Below, piece after piece: positions 1 to 6,957 of a stretch of DNA of 10,213 bases. Every line of letters starts with the position of its first letter. Position 1 is the stretch's first letter. The stretch lies in the NCBI GenBank assembly GCA_023142175.1, contig JAGLJX010000110.1:1-10213 (forward strand), read 5' to 3'. A program made the translations under genes and the position numbers. The notes beneath the pieces were generated by a model, which was not told the origin of the DNA, searched no databases, and was given only the letters and a program-made list of their open reading frames with translations. This stretch comes from Emcibacter sp. (GTDB lineage Bacteria > Pseudomonadota > Alphaproteobacteria > Sphingomonadales > Emcibacteraceae).

Positions 1-1
1 T

Positions 2-2077
2 TCTCAGGCACCTTCTTCAGGCAGCAATGCCTCTTCCCAGATATTCATCCGTGGTATTGGTCAGACTGAATTTTTGCCAAGTACGGATCCGGGTGTTGGT
101 CTTTATATTGACGGTGTTTATATGGCACGCTCTGTTGGCGGAACGCTTGATTTTGCTGATATTCAACGCATTGAAGTATTGCGCGGGCCACAGGGAACCC
201 TGTTTGGCCGTAATACAATTGGTGGTGCAATCAGTATTCATACCACTATGCCTGCTGAGGAGTTTGGCGGAGACGTCACGGTAAAAGGCGGCAGTGACAA
301 TCGCATTGAAGCCTTGCTTAACTTAGATCTGCCGATTAGCGAAAAACTGCTCACCCGCTTTAGCATCGGCAAGCGTAAACGTGATGGTTATGTAATACGC
401 ACCGTGGACGGCAAAGATCTGGGCGATGACGATACATTTGGTCTTAATGCGACGGCAGTGTTGAAAGCCAGCGAAGATCTGGAATTCATCCTTAGGTTTG
501 ACTATAACAAAGAAGATGAAAATGGTGCGCCGCAGGTATTTAATTCCATAACAACGTCCGGCTTGTTTGCCCGTGTTGGTAGTGCGGCAGCAGGTTGTTC
601 CGCACCCGGAACGGAAATAGATGAACTGAATTGCGCCAATAATTTCCAGAATGTCGGGCCTTATGCCACCAATGGTACATTTCCGGTGATCTCCACTCTG
701 GAAGGTTGGGGTACTAGCCTGACCGCCACTTATGATGCGGGAAGTGTTACCTTTAAATCGATCACGGCTTATCGTGATATGGAATGGCTGGCCTCACGCG
801 ATGCGGATAATACGCCGGTTGTCGTGCTGCATACCATCAATGATGATACCCAGAAACAATTCAGTCAGGAATTCCAACTTTCTGGTGCAGCCTTTGATGA
901 TAAGCTTCAGTGGATGGTCGGTGCCTATTATTTTGAAGAAAGTGCGACAGATGATTACTGGGTGGAAATTCCTTTCGGAGAATTCAATACCGGTGGTGAA
1001 GTCGAAAATGATACCAAGGCAGTCTTTGCTCAGGCAACCTACGATGTTACCGATAAACTGAGTATTACTGCGGGTCTGCGCTATACGGATGAGAATAAGG
1101 CATTCTTGCCAATTCAGTCTGCGCTGACAACCTATTTATTCCCAATAGCAGCATCGGAAAGAAATGGTGATGGTCTATATGTTCATCCTGTAACCGGTGA
1201 TTTATTTCCGACCGTTGCTGGCGGAAATGTTGCGGTTGTTACGGCCGGTACGGTCTTCTTCGCAGAGGAATGGGTAAAAAGCAATGTTTCTGATGCGACA
1301 CCGATGGCGAATATAGCCTATCAGGCGAATGAAGATCTGATGGTTTATTTCAATTACGCAGAAGGCTTCAAGAGTGGTGGCTTTAATGCAAGGAATGTGA
1401 AGCCAGGTGCTACACCGCGGTTATTCGCCCCTGAATTTGCCACAACCTATGAAGTTGGGTTTAAAGCCACATTGGCTGAGGGCACATTGCGCCTGAATGG
1501 TGCGGCTTTCAGAACCGACTATAAGGATCTGCAATTCGTCATTCGTGAGGATTTTGCGCCGATTGTGTTCAATGCGGGTAAGGCTGTCATTCAAGGATTT
1601 GAACTTGAGTGGACCTTTGTGCCGGTCCCCAACGTGCATATCGTCGGTGGTGTTGGATATACAGATGGAAGTTATGAAGAGCTGAGTGATGAGTTGATTA
1701 CCAATGGTGGTGTGGCTATTGAAAATGCAATGCCCCATGCGCCGGACTGGTCAGCAAGCTTTGGTGCGGCTTATGAGTTCAATATGGGCGAAAATGGTAC
1801 ATTGACCCCACGTATTGACTGGTCATATCATAGCAAGGTTCATTTTAACGCCAATAACACCGAAGCAATTTCCCAGGATGGCTACAACATCTTCAATGCG
1901 GCTGTTCAATGGACATCACCTGATGATGAATGGACAGTTACCGCAGCGGTAACAAACCTTGGTGATAAATTATATCGCCTGTCCGGCAACTCTTCACTTG
2001 AAGCCAGTGCGTCTTACGCGGAATCAACTTATGCCCGCCCACGTGAATGGTCTCTGACGGTAAATTATAACTTTTAA
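2..2077 (+). CDS. TonB-dependent outer-membrane receptor, 5'-truncated by the window edge
   Basis: The frame is open from base 2 and ends at TAA 2075-2077, giving 691 residues. The signal peptide, TonB box and first part of the plug lie outside the window. The visible N-terminal part is the end of a plug domain: IFIRGIG, then VGLYIDGVY, then IQRIEVLRGPQGTLFGRNTIGGAI, the last being a hallmark of this family. The rest reads as alternating beta strands and long loops of a 22-strand barrel and ends in NYNF with a terminal Phe, as outer-membrane barrels do. Two cysteines about 15 residues apart (around bases 597-635) may form a loop disulfide. These proteins import scarce substrates such as siderophores, vitamins, sugars or other large molecules using TonB energy. 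It converges on a benzoyl-CoA operon, so an aromatic-related substrate is possible, but the ligand cannot be read from sequence. Family assignment is very secure. Confidence 0.95.
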   Translation, partial: SQAPSSGSNASSQIFIRGIGQTEFLPSTDPGVGLYIDGVYMARSVGGTLDFADIQRIEVLRGPQGTLFGRNTIGGAISIHTTMPAEEFGGDVTVKGGSDNRIEALLNLDLPISEKLLTRFSIGKRKRDGYVIRTVDGKDLGDDDTFGLNATAVLKASEDLEFILRFDYNKEDENGAPQVFNSITTSGLFARVGSAAAGCSAPGTEIDELNCANNFQNVGPYATNGTFPVISTLEGWGTSLTATYDAGSVTFKSITAYRDMEWLASRDADNTPVVVLHTINDDTQKQFSQEFQLSGAAFDDKLQWMVGAYYFEESATDDYWVEIPFGEFNTGGEVENDTKAVFAQATYDVTDKLSITAGLRYTDENKAFLPIQSALTTYLFPIAASERNGDGLYVHPVTGDLFPTVAGGNVAVVTAGTVFFAEEWVKSNVSDATPMANIAYQANEDLMVYFNYAEGFKSGGFNARNVKPGATPRLFAPEFATTYEVGFKATLAEGTLRLNGAAFRTDYKDLQFVIREDFAPIVFNAGKAVIQGFELEWTFVPVPNVHIVGGVGYTDGSYEELSDELITNGGVAIENAMPHAPDWSASFGAAYEFNMGENGTLTPRIDWSYHSKVHFNANNTEAISQDGYNIFNAAVQWTSPDDEWTVTAAVTNLGDKLYRLSGNSSLEASASYAESTYARPREWSLTVNYNF

Positions 2078-2097
2078 TTGAATTGGTTATCCCACTC

Positions 2098-2130
2098 AAG
2101 GTCGGCGAGATTATCTCGTCGGCCTTTTTT
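2098..2130 (+). terminator. Rho-independent terminator of the receptor gene
   Basis: A 13-bp stem (AAGGTCGGCGAGA with TCTCGTCGGCCTT, two positions being G-U wobbles) closes on a three-base TTA loop. The 3' arm runs into a stretch of six T. It starts 21 bases after the receptor stop codon. There is no good T-run on the opposite strand, so it should work mainly for the receptor gene and not for the converging box operon. Confidence 0.88.
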
Positions 2131-2143
2131 ATGAGATAAGGGA

Positions 2144-2176
2144 GTTTTATAAGATCAGGGGGTTTTATGAAATCAG
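2144..2176. repeat. Short imperfect direct repeat at the 3' end of the box operon
   Basis: Two 15-base copies (2144-2158 and 2162-2176) match at 13 of 15 positions. Both begin GTTTTAT and end ATCAG, and they are 18 bases apart. The second copy contains the hydrolase stop codon (2165-2167, read on the - strand). It looks like a small local duplication. No function is evident. Confidence 0.4.
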
Positions 2177-2947
2177 AGGCAGGATGAAATTCTTCATGGC
2201 GTTCAGGCTCAACGTCTCTTGTTCTTTATAGGGGGAATGTCCGCAGTCGGCCAGCATCTGAACTACAACGGAACCACCGCTTTGTTTCGCAATCGACTGA
2301 ACCTGCGCGACTGTGCCATATTGATCATCCGCGCCTTGCAAAACCAGTTGCGGTATTTTGATGCGGGGTAAATATTCTTCAATATTCCACTTCAGAAAAT
2401 CGGGATGCAGCCAGATATCATTCCACCCCCAGAAGGCGCAGTCGGTATTTTCATGATGATATTTTTCAAGACTAGCGCGGAGGTTTCCCTCCAGAAAAAC
2501 CTTTTTTGCCTCGGCTATGGAGCTAACAGATACATCTTCACAGAAGACGTGCGGCGCCATTGTAATTAGCCCAAGCAGTCCTGTCCTGTCCTCGGCCCCC
2601 GCATGGATAAGGGCGATTGACCCACCATCAGAATGTCCGATTAAAATATGATCCTCTATCCCTGTGGCGGTGAGGAGTTCAGGCAGGACATCAAGTGCCT
2701 CATCATGCATATAGCGTACTGGTCGTGACAGCGGGCAGGAGTCAGAACGGCCATAGCCTTGCCTGCTATAAACCAGAGCGGAGCAGCCTGTCATCTGAGA
2801 CAGTTTTTCAGGAAAGTCGCGCCACATATCAACGCAACCAAGACCTTCGTGCAAGAATATCAGGGTAGGTCTATTGTCGTTGCCCTGATATCTTTTTATT
2901 TCCAGCTTGTCACCGCTAATTGTGACGTTATTAGTCGATTTTGACAT
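2165..2947 (-). CDS. Alpha/beta hydrolase of the box (benzoyl-CoA) gene cluster
   Basis: This 260-residue alpha/beta-hydrolase-fold protein has no signal peptide and should be cytoplasmic. The catalytic triad is visible: nucleophile Ser106 in GHSDGG, an acid at Asp207 or Asp208 in QGADD, and His237 in CGHSPY. The early HEGLG (33-37) fits the oxyanion-hole region. The ATG at 2947 is chosen over an in-frame TTG six bases upstream. The gene overlaps the end of boxB by 17 bases and has no strong Shine-Dalgarno sequence, so translation is probably coupled to boxB. Hydrolases of this type, with an LHEGLG...WRDFP segment, commonly accompany box genes and have been proposed to act as a lactonase or thioesterase on pathway intermediates. 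The exact substrate is unknown. It is the last gene of the boxC-boxB operon. No clear terminator follows on this strand. Confidence 0.88.
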   Translation of the reverse strand: MSKSTNNVTISGDKLEIKRYQGNDNRPTLIFLHEGLGCVDMWRDFPEKLSQMTGCSALVYSRQGYGRSDSCPLSRPVRYMHDEALDVLPELLTATGIEDHILIGHSDGGSIALIHAGAEDRTGLLGLITMAPHVFCEDVSVSSIAEAKKVFLEGNLRASLEKYHHENTDCAFWGWNDIWLHPDFLKWNIEEYLPRIKIPQLVLQGADDQYGTVAQVQSIAKQSGGSVVVQMLADCGHSPYKEQETLSLNAMKNFILPLIS

Positions 2948-4397
2948 ATTCAAAGTCGCTAAGCTGTTTATTGATGCCTACCCGCGGTGCGGCAATCCAT
3001 CCGGCATATTTTCCTTTTTCAACACAGGGTTTCATTAGGGACTGGATATAAAGCGTGTCAGCTTCATCACAGAGCCATTCACTCTGCTGGGCGTTCCACT
3101 GTTCTTCAGTTATGACCTTGCCATCTGGAGTAATGTAATCTTCGGAAAATTCACCAATTTTACGGCAGAAACCTTTATGTGGAAGGTAGATTTCAAAATC
3201 GACACCTGCCTTTTTGATCAATGTATTCCATCGGTTAACACCTGCTGATGCGTCTTTAATATAATCATCCAACAGGCGGCTATTGATGGCATTTAGGGCG
3301 GGTTCTTCTTCTTCGACTATTTTGCCATCGGTAACGCGGCTGACCATGTAAGTGTCATCGGTCAAGACATGATCATCCTCCAGTTTTTCTTCCCGGTAAC
3401 GGCCCTTGATGCCCGCATTAAAGGCGGTGGCCCCGTTGGTGGATACCTCGGAACCGAACAGATCCAGAGTAACGCTATAGTGGAAATTCACGCGCTTTTG
3501 TAATGTGGGCAGATCAATCACGCCCAGTTTACGCACGGCGTCAATATCTTGAGGGTCGGTTATTCCCGCCTCTTTCATGACATCACAGGTGCGTTGAATA
3601 ACCCGGCCAATACCGGTTTCACCCACAAACATATGATGAGCTTCTTCCGTCAGCATAAAGCGACAGGAGCGTGACAGGGGGTCAAAACCGGATTGGGCGA
3701 GGGAGGCCAGCTGCATCTTGCCATCCCGGTCGGTGAAAAAGGTAAACATGAAAAACGCCAGCCAGTCTGGTGTTTCTTCGTTAAAAGCTCCCAGTATGCG
3801 CGGCTTGTCTTCATCGGCAGAACGCCGTTCCAACAGCCCTTCAGCTTCTTCCCGGCCATCACGACCAAAATATTTCACCAACAGGTAAACCATGGCCCAC
3901 AAATGGCGGCCCTCTTCCACATTGACCTGAAACAGGTTGCGCATATCATAAAGAGACGGCGCGGTTTTGCTCAGGTAACGTTGCTGTTCGACGGAGGCGG
4001 GTTCCGTATCACCCTGCACCACAATCATACGGCGCAAAAGGGCGCGGTATTCACCGGGTACTTCCTGCCAGACCGGCTCACCTTTATGCTTGCCAAAGGG
4101 AATAGTGCGGTTTTCGACTTTTGGCGCCAGTAGGATACCCCAGCGGTAATCCGGCATTTTTACATGACCGAACCTTGCCCAGCCCTTGGGGTCTACGCCG
4201 ACGGCGGTGCGCAGATATACTTCCAGTTTTCCGGTTTCTTCGGGGCCGGCCTCATTCCACCAGTTAATATATTTGGGCTGCCATTTTTCCAGCGCTTTTT
4301 TCAGGCGGGCATCATTGGCAAGATCAACATTATTGGGGATCAACTCATCATAGTTGATTTCCACAACAGCTTCGCCAATTTCATCATCTTTAAGCAT
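2931..4397 (-). CDS. boxB: Benzoyl-CoA 2,3-epoxidase, oxygenase component BoxB
   Basis: BoxB is the diiron oxygenase that turns benzoyl-CoA into 2,3-epoxybenzoyl-CoA with O2 and electrons from the reductase BoxA, the first committed step of aerobic benzoate breakdown by the box route. The 488 residues match the family length closely. Candidate iron ligands are all in place: Glu132 (in GDTEPAS), Glu162 and His165 (EEGRH), Asp223 (FTDRDG), and Glu252 and His255 (EEAHH). From memory, the Azoarcus evansii ligands are E120, E150, H153, D211, E240 and H243, so a constant offset of 12 residues fits every one and points to a slightly longer N-terminus here. Gln128 sits where that enzyme has Gln116. 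The ATG at 4397 has an AGGA six bases upstream. It lies 15 bases downstream of boxC and overlaps the hydrolase gene. BoxA, needed for activity, is not encoded in the window. Confidence 0.96.
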   Translation of the reverse strand: MLKDDEIGEAVVEINYDELIPNNVDLANDARLKKALEKWQPKYINWWNEAGPEETGKLEVYLRTAVGVDPKGWARFGHVKMPDYRWGILLAPKVENRTIPFGKHKGEPVWQEVPGEYRALLRRMIVVQGDTEPASVEQQRYLSKTAPSLYDMRNLFQVNVEEGRHLWAMVYLLVKYFGRDGREEAEGLLERRSADEDKPRILGAFNEETPDWLAFFMFTFFTDRDGKMQLASLAQSGFDPLSRSCRFMLTEEAHHMFVGETGIGRVIQRTCDVMKEAGITDPQDIDAVRKLGVIDLPTLQKRVNFHYSVTLDLFGSEVSTNGATAFNAGIKGRYREEKLEDDHVLTDDTYMVSRVTDGKIVEEEEPALNAINSRLLDDYIKDASAGVNRWNTLIKKAGVDFEIYLPHKGFCRKIGEFSEDYITPDGKVITEEQWNAQQSEWLCDEADTLYIQSLMKPCVEKGKYAGWIAAPRVGINKQLSDFEYVKID

Positions 4398-4412
4398 TTT
4401 ATATCCTATTTA

Positions 4413-6068
4413 TTATACACGTTTCAGGTCATAGTCAGGCCGCGCACCAGTGCCATAGAGCGGGAGCGCACCTTTTTCACCAACCGCATTGGGGCGCTGG
4501 AATATCCAGTTCTGCCAAGCGGTCAGACGGCCAAAAATTTTGGTTTCCATGGTTTCGGGTCCGGCAAAACGCAAATTAGCTTCCATTCCCGTTAGACTAT
4601 CGGGCGAGAAGCTGGCCCGTTCCTCTATCAACATTCTGATTTCATCATCCCAGTCTATATTATCGAGAATATAAGTCACCAGCCCCAATTTATCACAGGC
4701 TTCGGCGTCGAGGCTCTTACCCATGCCATTTTTGCAGGCACCAATGGTTTCAACTTCACCAAGAAACCGGGTTTCCAGACGGGTAATGCCGTTGGACATG
4801 AGGTAATGCCCGAAATTGGCTTCTGTCAGTTGAATTTTGGCATCAGGCCGGTCATCATTCTCAAACTGGCCCTCCAGCATATAAGTCCGGTCGACCGAAA
4901 ACAGCAATTCTGCCAGAACTCCGACAAAACAACTTCCCGGTTCAACAAAGGCGAGGGTGGTGCGGGATGTGAGATCAATACGCTTCAGTGTGCGGCGCCA
5001 ATAGAGGGCAATCTCACGCATGAACCAATTATTCTGATTTCTGGTGACAAAGCCATCATAGGCCTCAACAACTTGGGCATCGCCTTCGGTTTTAAAAATC
5101 ATAATACCTGTTTCCAGCTCATTAAGCCGCAGGTGCAGGATGGCATCGTCCAGCTCACGACATAGAGCGAGCGGCCAGAAGTCGGCCCCCTGTGTAACGG
5201 CCTCTTCAACCACGATTCCAGCGGGAACATCTTCTTCAGGGGCGCGGAGTGTCACGGTCACGACGCGGCTGTTGCGGTCAATATCAACTTTAACATATCG
5301 GTACGTGATGCTATTTTCTTTCAGCTCTTTCACGAGGGGGGGCAAGGCGACGCCCTGCGCGTTAGAGGGGCGGTCGGATGTTTCGGCCATTTTTAATGCA
5401 CGAGCCTGTACCGCGTCATTAAATTTGGAGCCGGACGCGACTTCATCCACCAGCCGCCAGTCAACGGCCCGCTTGCCGCGCACGCCCTCTTCAATTGTGC
5501 AGAATACATCAGCAAGGTCACGGCGCACCTTGCGTTTATCAACCACACGGGTCAGGCCACCCGTGCCGGGCAGTACCGCCAGAAGGGGGACTTCCGGCAG
5601 GGATACTGCTGAATTACCATCATCCGCCATCATGATATAGTCCGTTGCCAAAGCCAGTTCATATCCACCGCCCGCCGCCGTACCGCGAATGGCACATAGA
5701 TAACGCTGTTTCGAATATTCGCTGGCATCCTCAATGGAATTACGGGTTTCATTGGTAAATTTACAAAAATTCACCTTATGTGCATGGGCCGCGCCGCCGA
5801 GCATTTTAATATTGGCCCCGGCGCAGAACACTTTTTCTTTGGCAGAGGTCATTATCACAGTCTTAATCTCGGGATGCTCGAACCGCAAACGCTGTACCGC
5901 ATCATAAAGCTCAATATCAACGCCCAGATCATAGGAATTTAGTTTTAGCTCATATCCTTCATGTAAAGTCGATGCGGGGTCAACATCCATGCTCAATGTG
6001 GCAACAGGGCCATCAAAGGCAAGTTTCCAATGTTTGTAATTTTTCGGATTTGTTTGAAAATTAATCAT
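4413..6068 (-). CDS. boxC: 2,3-epoxybenzoyl-CoA dihydrolase (benzoyl-CoA-dihydrodiol lyase) BoxC
   Basis: BoxC hydrolyses 2,3-epoxybenzoyl-CoA, the BoxB product, opening the ring to 3,4-dehydroadipyl-CoA semialdehyde with release of formate. The product here is 551 residues, the usual size of this unusually long crotonase-superfamily enzyme. The N-terminal crotonase part shows FCAGANIKML (81-90) and GTAAGGGYELAL (129-140), which together form the CoA-thioester oxyanion hole, then LPEVPLLAVLPGTGGL (157-172). The C-terminal half is the second, diverged domain typical of BoxC. An ATG at 6101 is in frame, but it lacks a ribosome site and would lie only about 7 bases after the predicted transcription start. 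The ATG at 6068 starts MINFQTNPKNYKHW, which reads like the family N-terminus, and leaves a leader of about 40 bases. It is the first gene of the operon boxC-boxB-hydrolase. Confidence 0.95.
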   Translation of the reverse strand: MINFQTNPKNYKHWKLAFDGPVATLSMDVDPASTLHEGYELKLNSYDLGVDIELYDAVQRLRFEHPEIKTVIMTSAKEKVFCAGANIKMLGGAAHAHKVNFCKFTNETRNSIEDASEYSKQRYLCAIRGTAAGGGYELALATDYIMMADDGNSAVSLPEVPLLAVLPGTGGLTRVVDKRKVRRDLADVFCTIEEGVRGKRAVDWRLVDEVASGSKFNDAVQARALKMAETSDRPSNAQGVALPPLVKELKENSITYRYVKVDIDRNSRVVTVTLRAPEEDVPAGIVVEEAVTQGADFWPLALCRELDDAILHLRLNELETGIMIFKTEGDAQVVEAYDGFVTRNQNNWFMREIALYWRRTLKRIDLTSRTTLAFVEPGSCFVGVLAELLFSVDRTYMLEGQFENDDRPDAKIQLTEANFGHYLMSNGITRLETRFLGEVETIGACKNGMGKSLDAEACDKLGLVTYILDNIDWDDEIRMLIEERASFSPDSLTGMEANLRFAGPETMETKIFGRLTAWQNWIFQRPNAVGEKGALPLYGTGARPDYDLKRV

Positions 6069-6111
6069 ACTCAATATCGCCTGTCTTAGAAAATACACCA
6101 TTTATTAAATA

Positions 6112-6125
6112 TGCATAATAATGCA
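6112..6125. promoter_or_regulatory. TGCA-N6-TGCA direct repeat, candidate BoxR/BzdR operator
   Basis: TGCA at 6112-6115 and again at 6122-6125 are separated by exactly six bases, so the copies sit one helical turn apart. No other TGCA occurs between 6069 and 6290. From memory, BzdR and BoxR of Azoarcus sp. CIB, repressors that are released by benzoyl-CoA, bind TGCA repeats with this spacing. The pair covers the predicted -10 element of the boxC promoter, where a bound repressor would block RNA polymerase. No regulator gene is present in the window, so the assignment rests on site pattern and context. Confidence 0.62.
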
Positions 6126-6142
6126 TAATTGATCTATGTCAA
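6115..6142 (-). promoter_or_regulatory. Predicted sigma70-type promoter of the boxC operon
   Basis: On the - strand a perfect TTGACA -35 box (6142-6137) is followed after 16 bases by TATTAT (6120-6115), a five-of-six match to the -10 consensus. Transcription would start near 6108, giving a leader of about 40 bases before the boxC ATG at 6068. The -10 box overlaps the TGCA direct repeat, which suggests repression at this point. Confidence 0.65.
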
Positions 6143-6175
6143 GTGATTTTACGCGAAAAAACACCTTTTTATGAA

Positions 6176-6224
6176 TTATATATCATATTTGACATGAGGT
6201 ATGTTAAAATAATATGATATATAA
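6176..6224. promoter_or_regulatory. Perfect 14-bp inverted repeat around the thioesterase promoter
   Basis: The arm TTATATATCATATT (6176-6189) is the exact reverse complement of AATATGATATATAA (6211-6224), with 21 bases between. Each arm is itself nearly palindromic around ATATCATAT (6180-6188) or ATATGATAT (6212-6220). The two centres are 32 bases apart, about three helical turns, so a dimer on each arm would face the same side. The left arm touches the -35 box and the right arm contains the -10 box of the rightward promoter. Transcription would begin at about its right edge, so it is unlikely to be an RNA hairpin and more likely a protein-binding site. The binding protein is unknown. Confidence 0.55.
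6189..6218 (+). promoter_or_regulatory. Predicted sigma70-type promoter of the thioesterase gene
   Basis: A perfect TTGACA (6189-6194) is followed after 18 bases by TATGAT (6213-6218), a five-of-six match to the -10 consensus. Start of transcription would fall near 6225, giving a leader of roughly 65 bases before ATG 6291. The element is embedded in a perfect inverted repeat, so it is probably regulated. Confidence 0.62.
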
Positions 6225-6290
6225 ATTAGTCGTATTAGGCGAACTTTATAACTTGGGGCAGTTTAGATCTAGCGAGGTTAAATAGATTTT

Positions 6291-6743
6291 ATGGAAAAAA
6301 TAACACCCTTCGTCCATTGGCGAACGATCCTTTTTGGTGATACTGATGCGGCGGCCGTTGTTTATACGCCGAGATTTACGGATTATTGTATGGAAGCGGC
6401 GGAGGTCTGGTTTCGCGAGTATGTGGGCATTGACTGGTATCAGAATTGCACCGAATTTGGGCAGGGCACACCGGTCGTGCATATGGAGCTTGATTTTACC
6501 GCGGCCTTGATCGGTAATGATCGGTTGGGGGTAGAGGTGCGCGTTGGAAGGCTGGGTCGGTCATCAGTAACATTGGAATTTCAAGGTATCCGGCTGCGCG
6601 GCTCAGGTGACGCGCCCACGGAATGTTTTACTGCCAAATTTGTTTTTTGCTTTATTGATACAAAAAATCGCGGGGCTATGACTATTCCAGATGACCAGAG
6701 GAAATTAATCGAAGCCTATTGTACGGATAGTGATTCAGACTGA
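6291..6743 (+). CDS. Hotdog-fold acyl-CoA thioesterase, probably benzoyl-CoA thioesterase
   Basis: This 150-residue protein belongs to the 4-hydroxybenzoyl-CoA thioesterase (4HBT) type of hotdog enzymes, which hydrolyse aryl- or acyl-CoA to the free acid and CoA in the cytoplasm. The segment FGDTDAAAVVYTPRFTDYCMEAAEVWF (15-41) aligns with the active-site region of the Pseudomonas CBS-3 enzyme, with Asp19 at the place of its catalytic Asp17. GTPVVH further on matches that enzyme's GTPIVS. A similar thioesterase acting on benzoyl-CoA is encoded in the box cluster of Azoarcus evansii, where it is thought to prevent CoA depletion. Here the gene is divergent from boxC and shares its control region, which supports the same role. 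The only ribosome-site candidate, GAGG, lies 13 bases before the ATG, so initiation may be weak. Substrate preference is inferred from context, and a YbgC-like activity is the alternative. Confidence 0.87.
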   Translation: MEKITPFVHWRTILFGDTDAAAVVYTPRFTDYCMEAAEVWFREYVGIDWYQNCTEFGQGTPVVHMELDFTAALIGNDRLGVEVRVGRLGRSSVTLEFQGIRLRGSGDAPTECFTAKFVFCFIDTKNRGAMTIPDDQRKLIEAYCTDSDSD

Positions 6744-6750
6744 ATACAAT

Positions 6751-6802
6751 AAACTCACCCCGTCATTGACTGATAAGTTCCGGGCATTAACGGGATGAGT
6801 TT
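6751..6802 (+). repeat. Inverted repeat downstream of the thioesterase gene
   Basis: AAACTCACCCCGT (6751-6763) pairs with ACGGGATGAGTTT (6790-6802) over 13 bp including one wobble, around a 26-base loop. It begins 7 bases after the thioesterase stop. The 3' side is not followed by a T-run, so it is not a standard intrinsic terminator. A second short hairpin, ATGAG (6795-6799) with CTCAT (6805-6809), would compete with it. It could be an RNA 3'-end stabiliser or a weak terminator. Confidence 0.45.
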
Positions 6803-6902
6803 CCCTCATGTGTGCCCCTGAGAAAGAGCTTGCACAAAATATATAGGGCCTTAATATTAATTTATAAATTTTGCCGATTTAGGATGCGCGTCTTAAATGC
6901 GA

Positions 6903-6932
6903 AGGTGCACAGCCAAGGGCCATCAGGCACCT
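6903..6932 (+). other. Possible hairpin in the leader of the glycosyltransferase cassette
   Basis: AGGTGC (6903-6908) pairs with GCACCT (6927-6932). Inside it GCC (6912-6914) pairs with GGC (6918-6920) over a three-base loop, with unpaired ACA and CATCAG between the two stems. It ends 25 bases before the ATG at 6958. It does not match any riboswitch class I recognise. The rest of the gap (6744-6957) is AT-rich and shows no gene. Confidence 0.35.
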
Positions 6933-6957
6933 AGAACTATAATAACTGAAAGATAAT

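Noticed and set aside
27..284. Alternative + strand frame within the receptor plug region.
   Set aside because: The competing frame encodes an unmistakable TonB-receptor plug through the same bases.
2098..2130. The receptor terminator as a bidirectional terminator also ending the box operon.
   Set aside because: On the - strand the hairpin is followed by TTGAGTGGG and not a T-run, so efficient termination in that direction is not supported.
3693..4133. + strand open frame of 146 codons inside boxB.
   Set aside because: It is antisense to conserved, catalytically important boxB sequence and has no ribosome site or family signature.
5140..5640. Long + strand open frame of 166 codons inside boxC.
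   Set aside because: It is antisense to a conserved gene, is rich in Ser, Arg and Thr and lacks any recognisable domain; it is a shadow of boxC codon use.
6069..6101. Upstream ATG at 6101 as the boxC start, adding 11 residues.
   Set aside because: It has no ribosome-binding sequence and would lie about 7 bases from the predicted transcription start; the residues MINFQTNPKNYKHW from 6068 fit the family better.
6830..6857. Possible promoter for the glycosyltransferase cassette (TTGCAC, then TAATAT after 16 bases).
   Set aside because: The -10 matches only four of six positions and the region is AT-rich, with several equally weak alternatives, so no choice can be supported.
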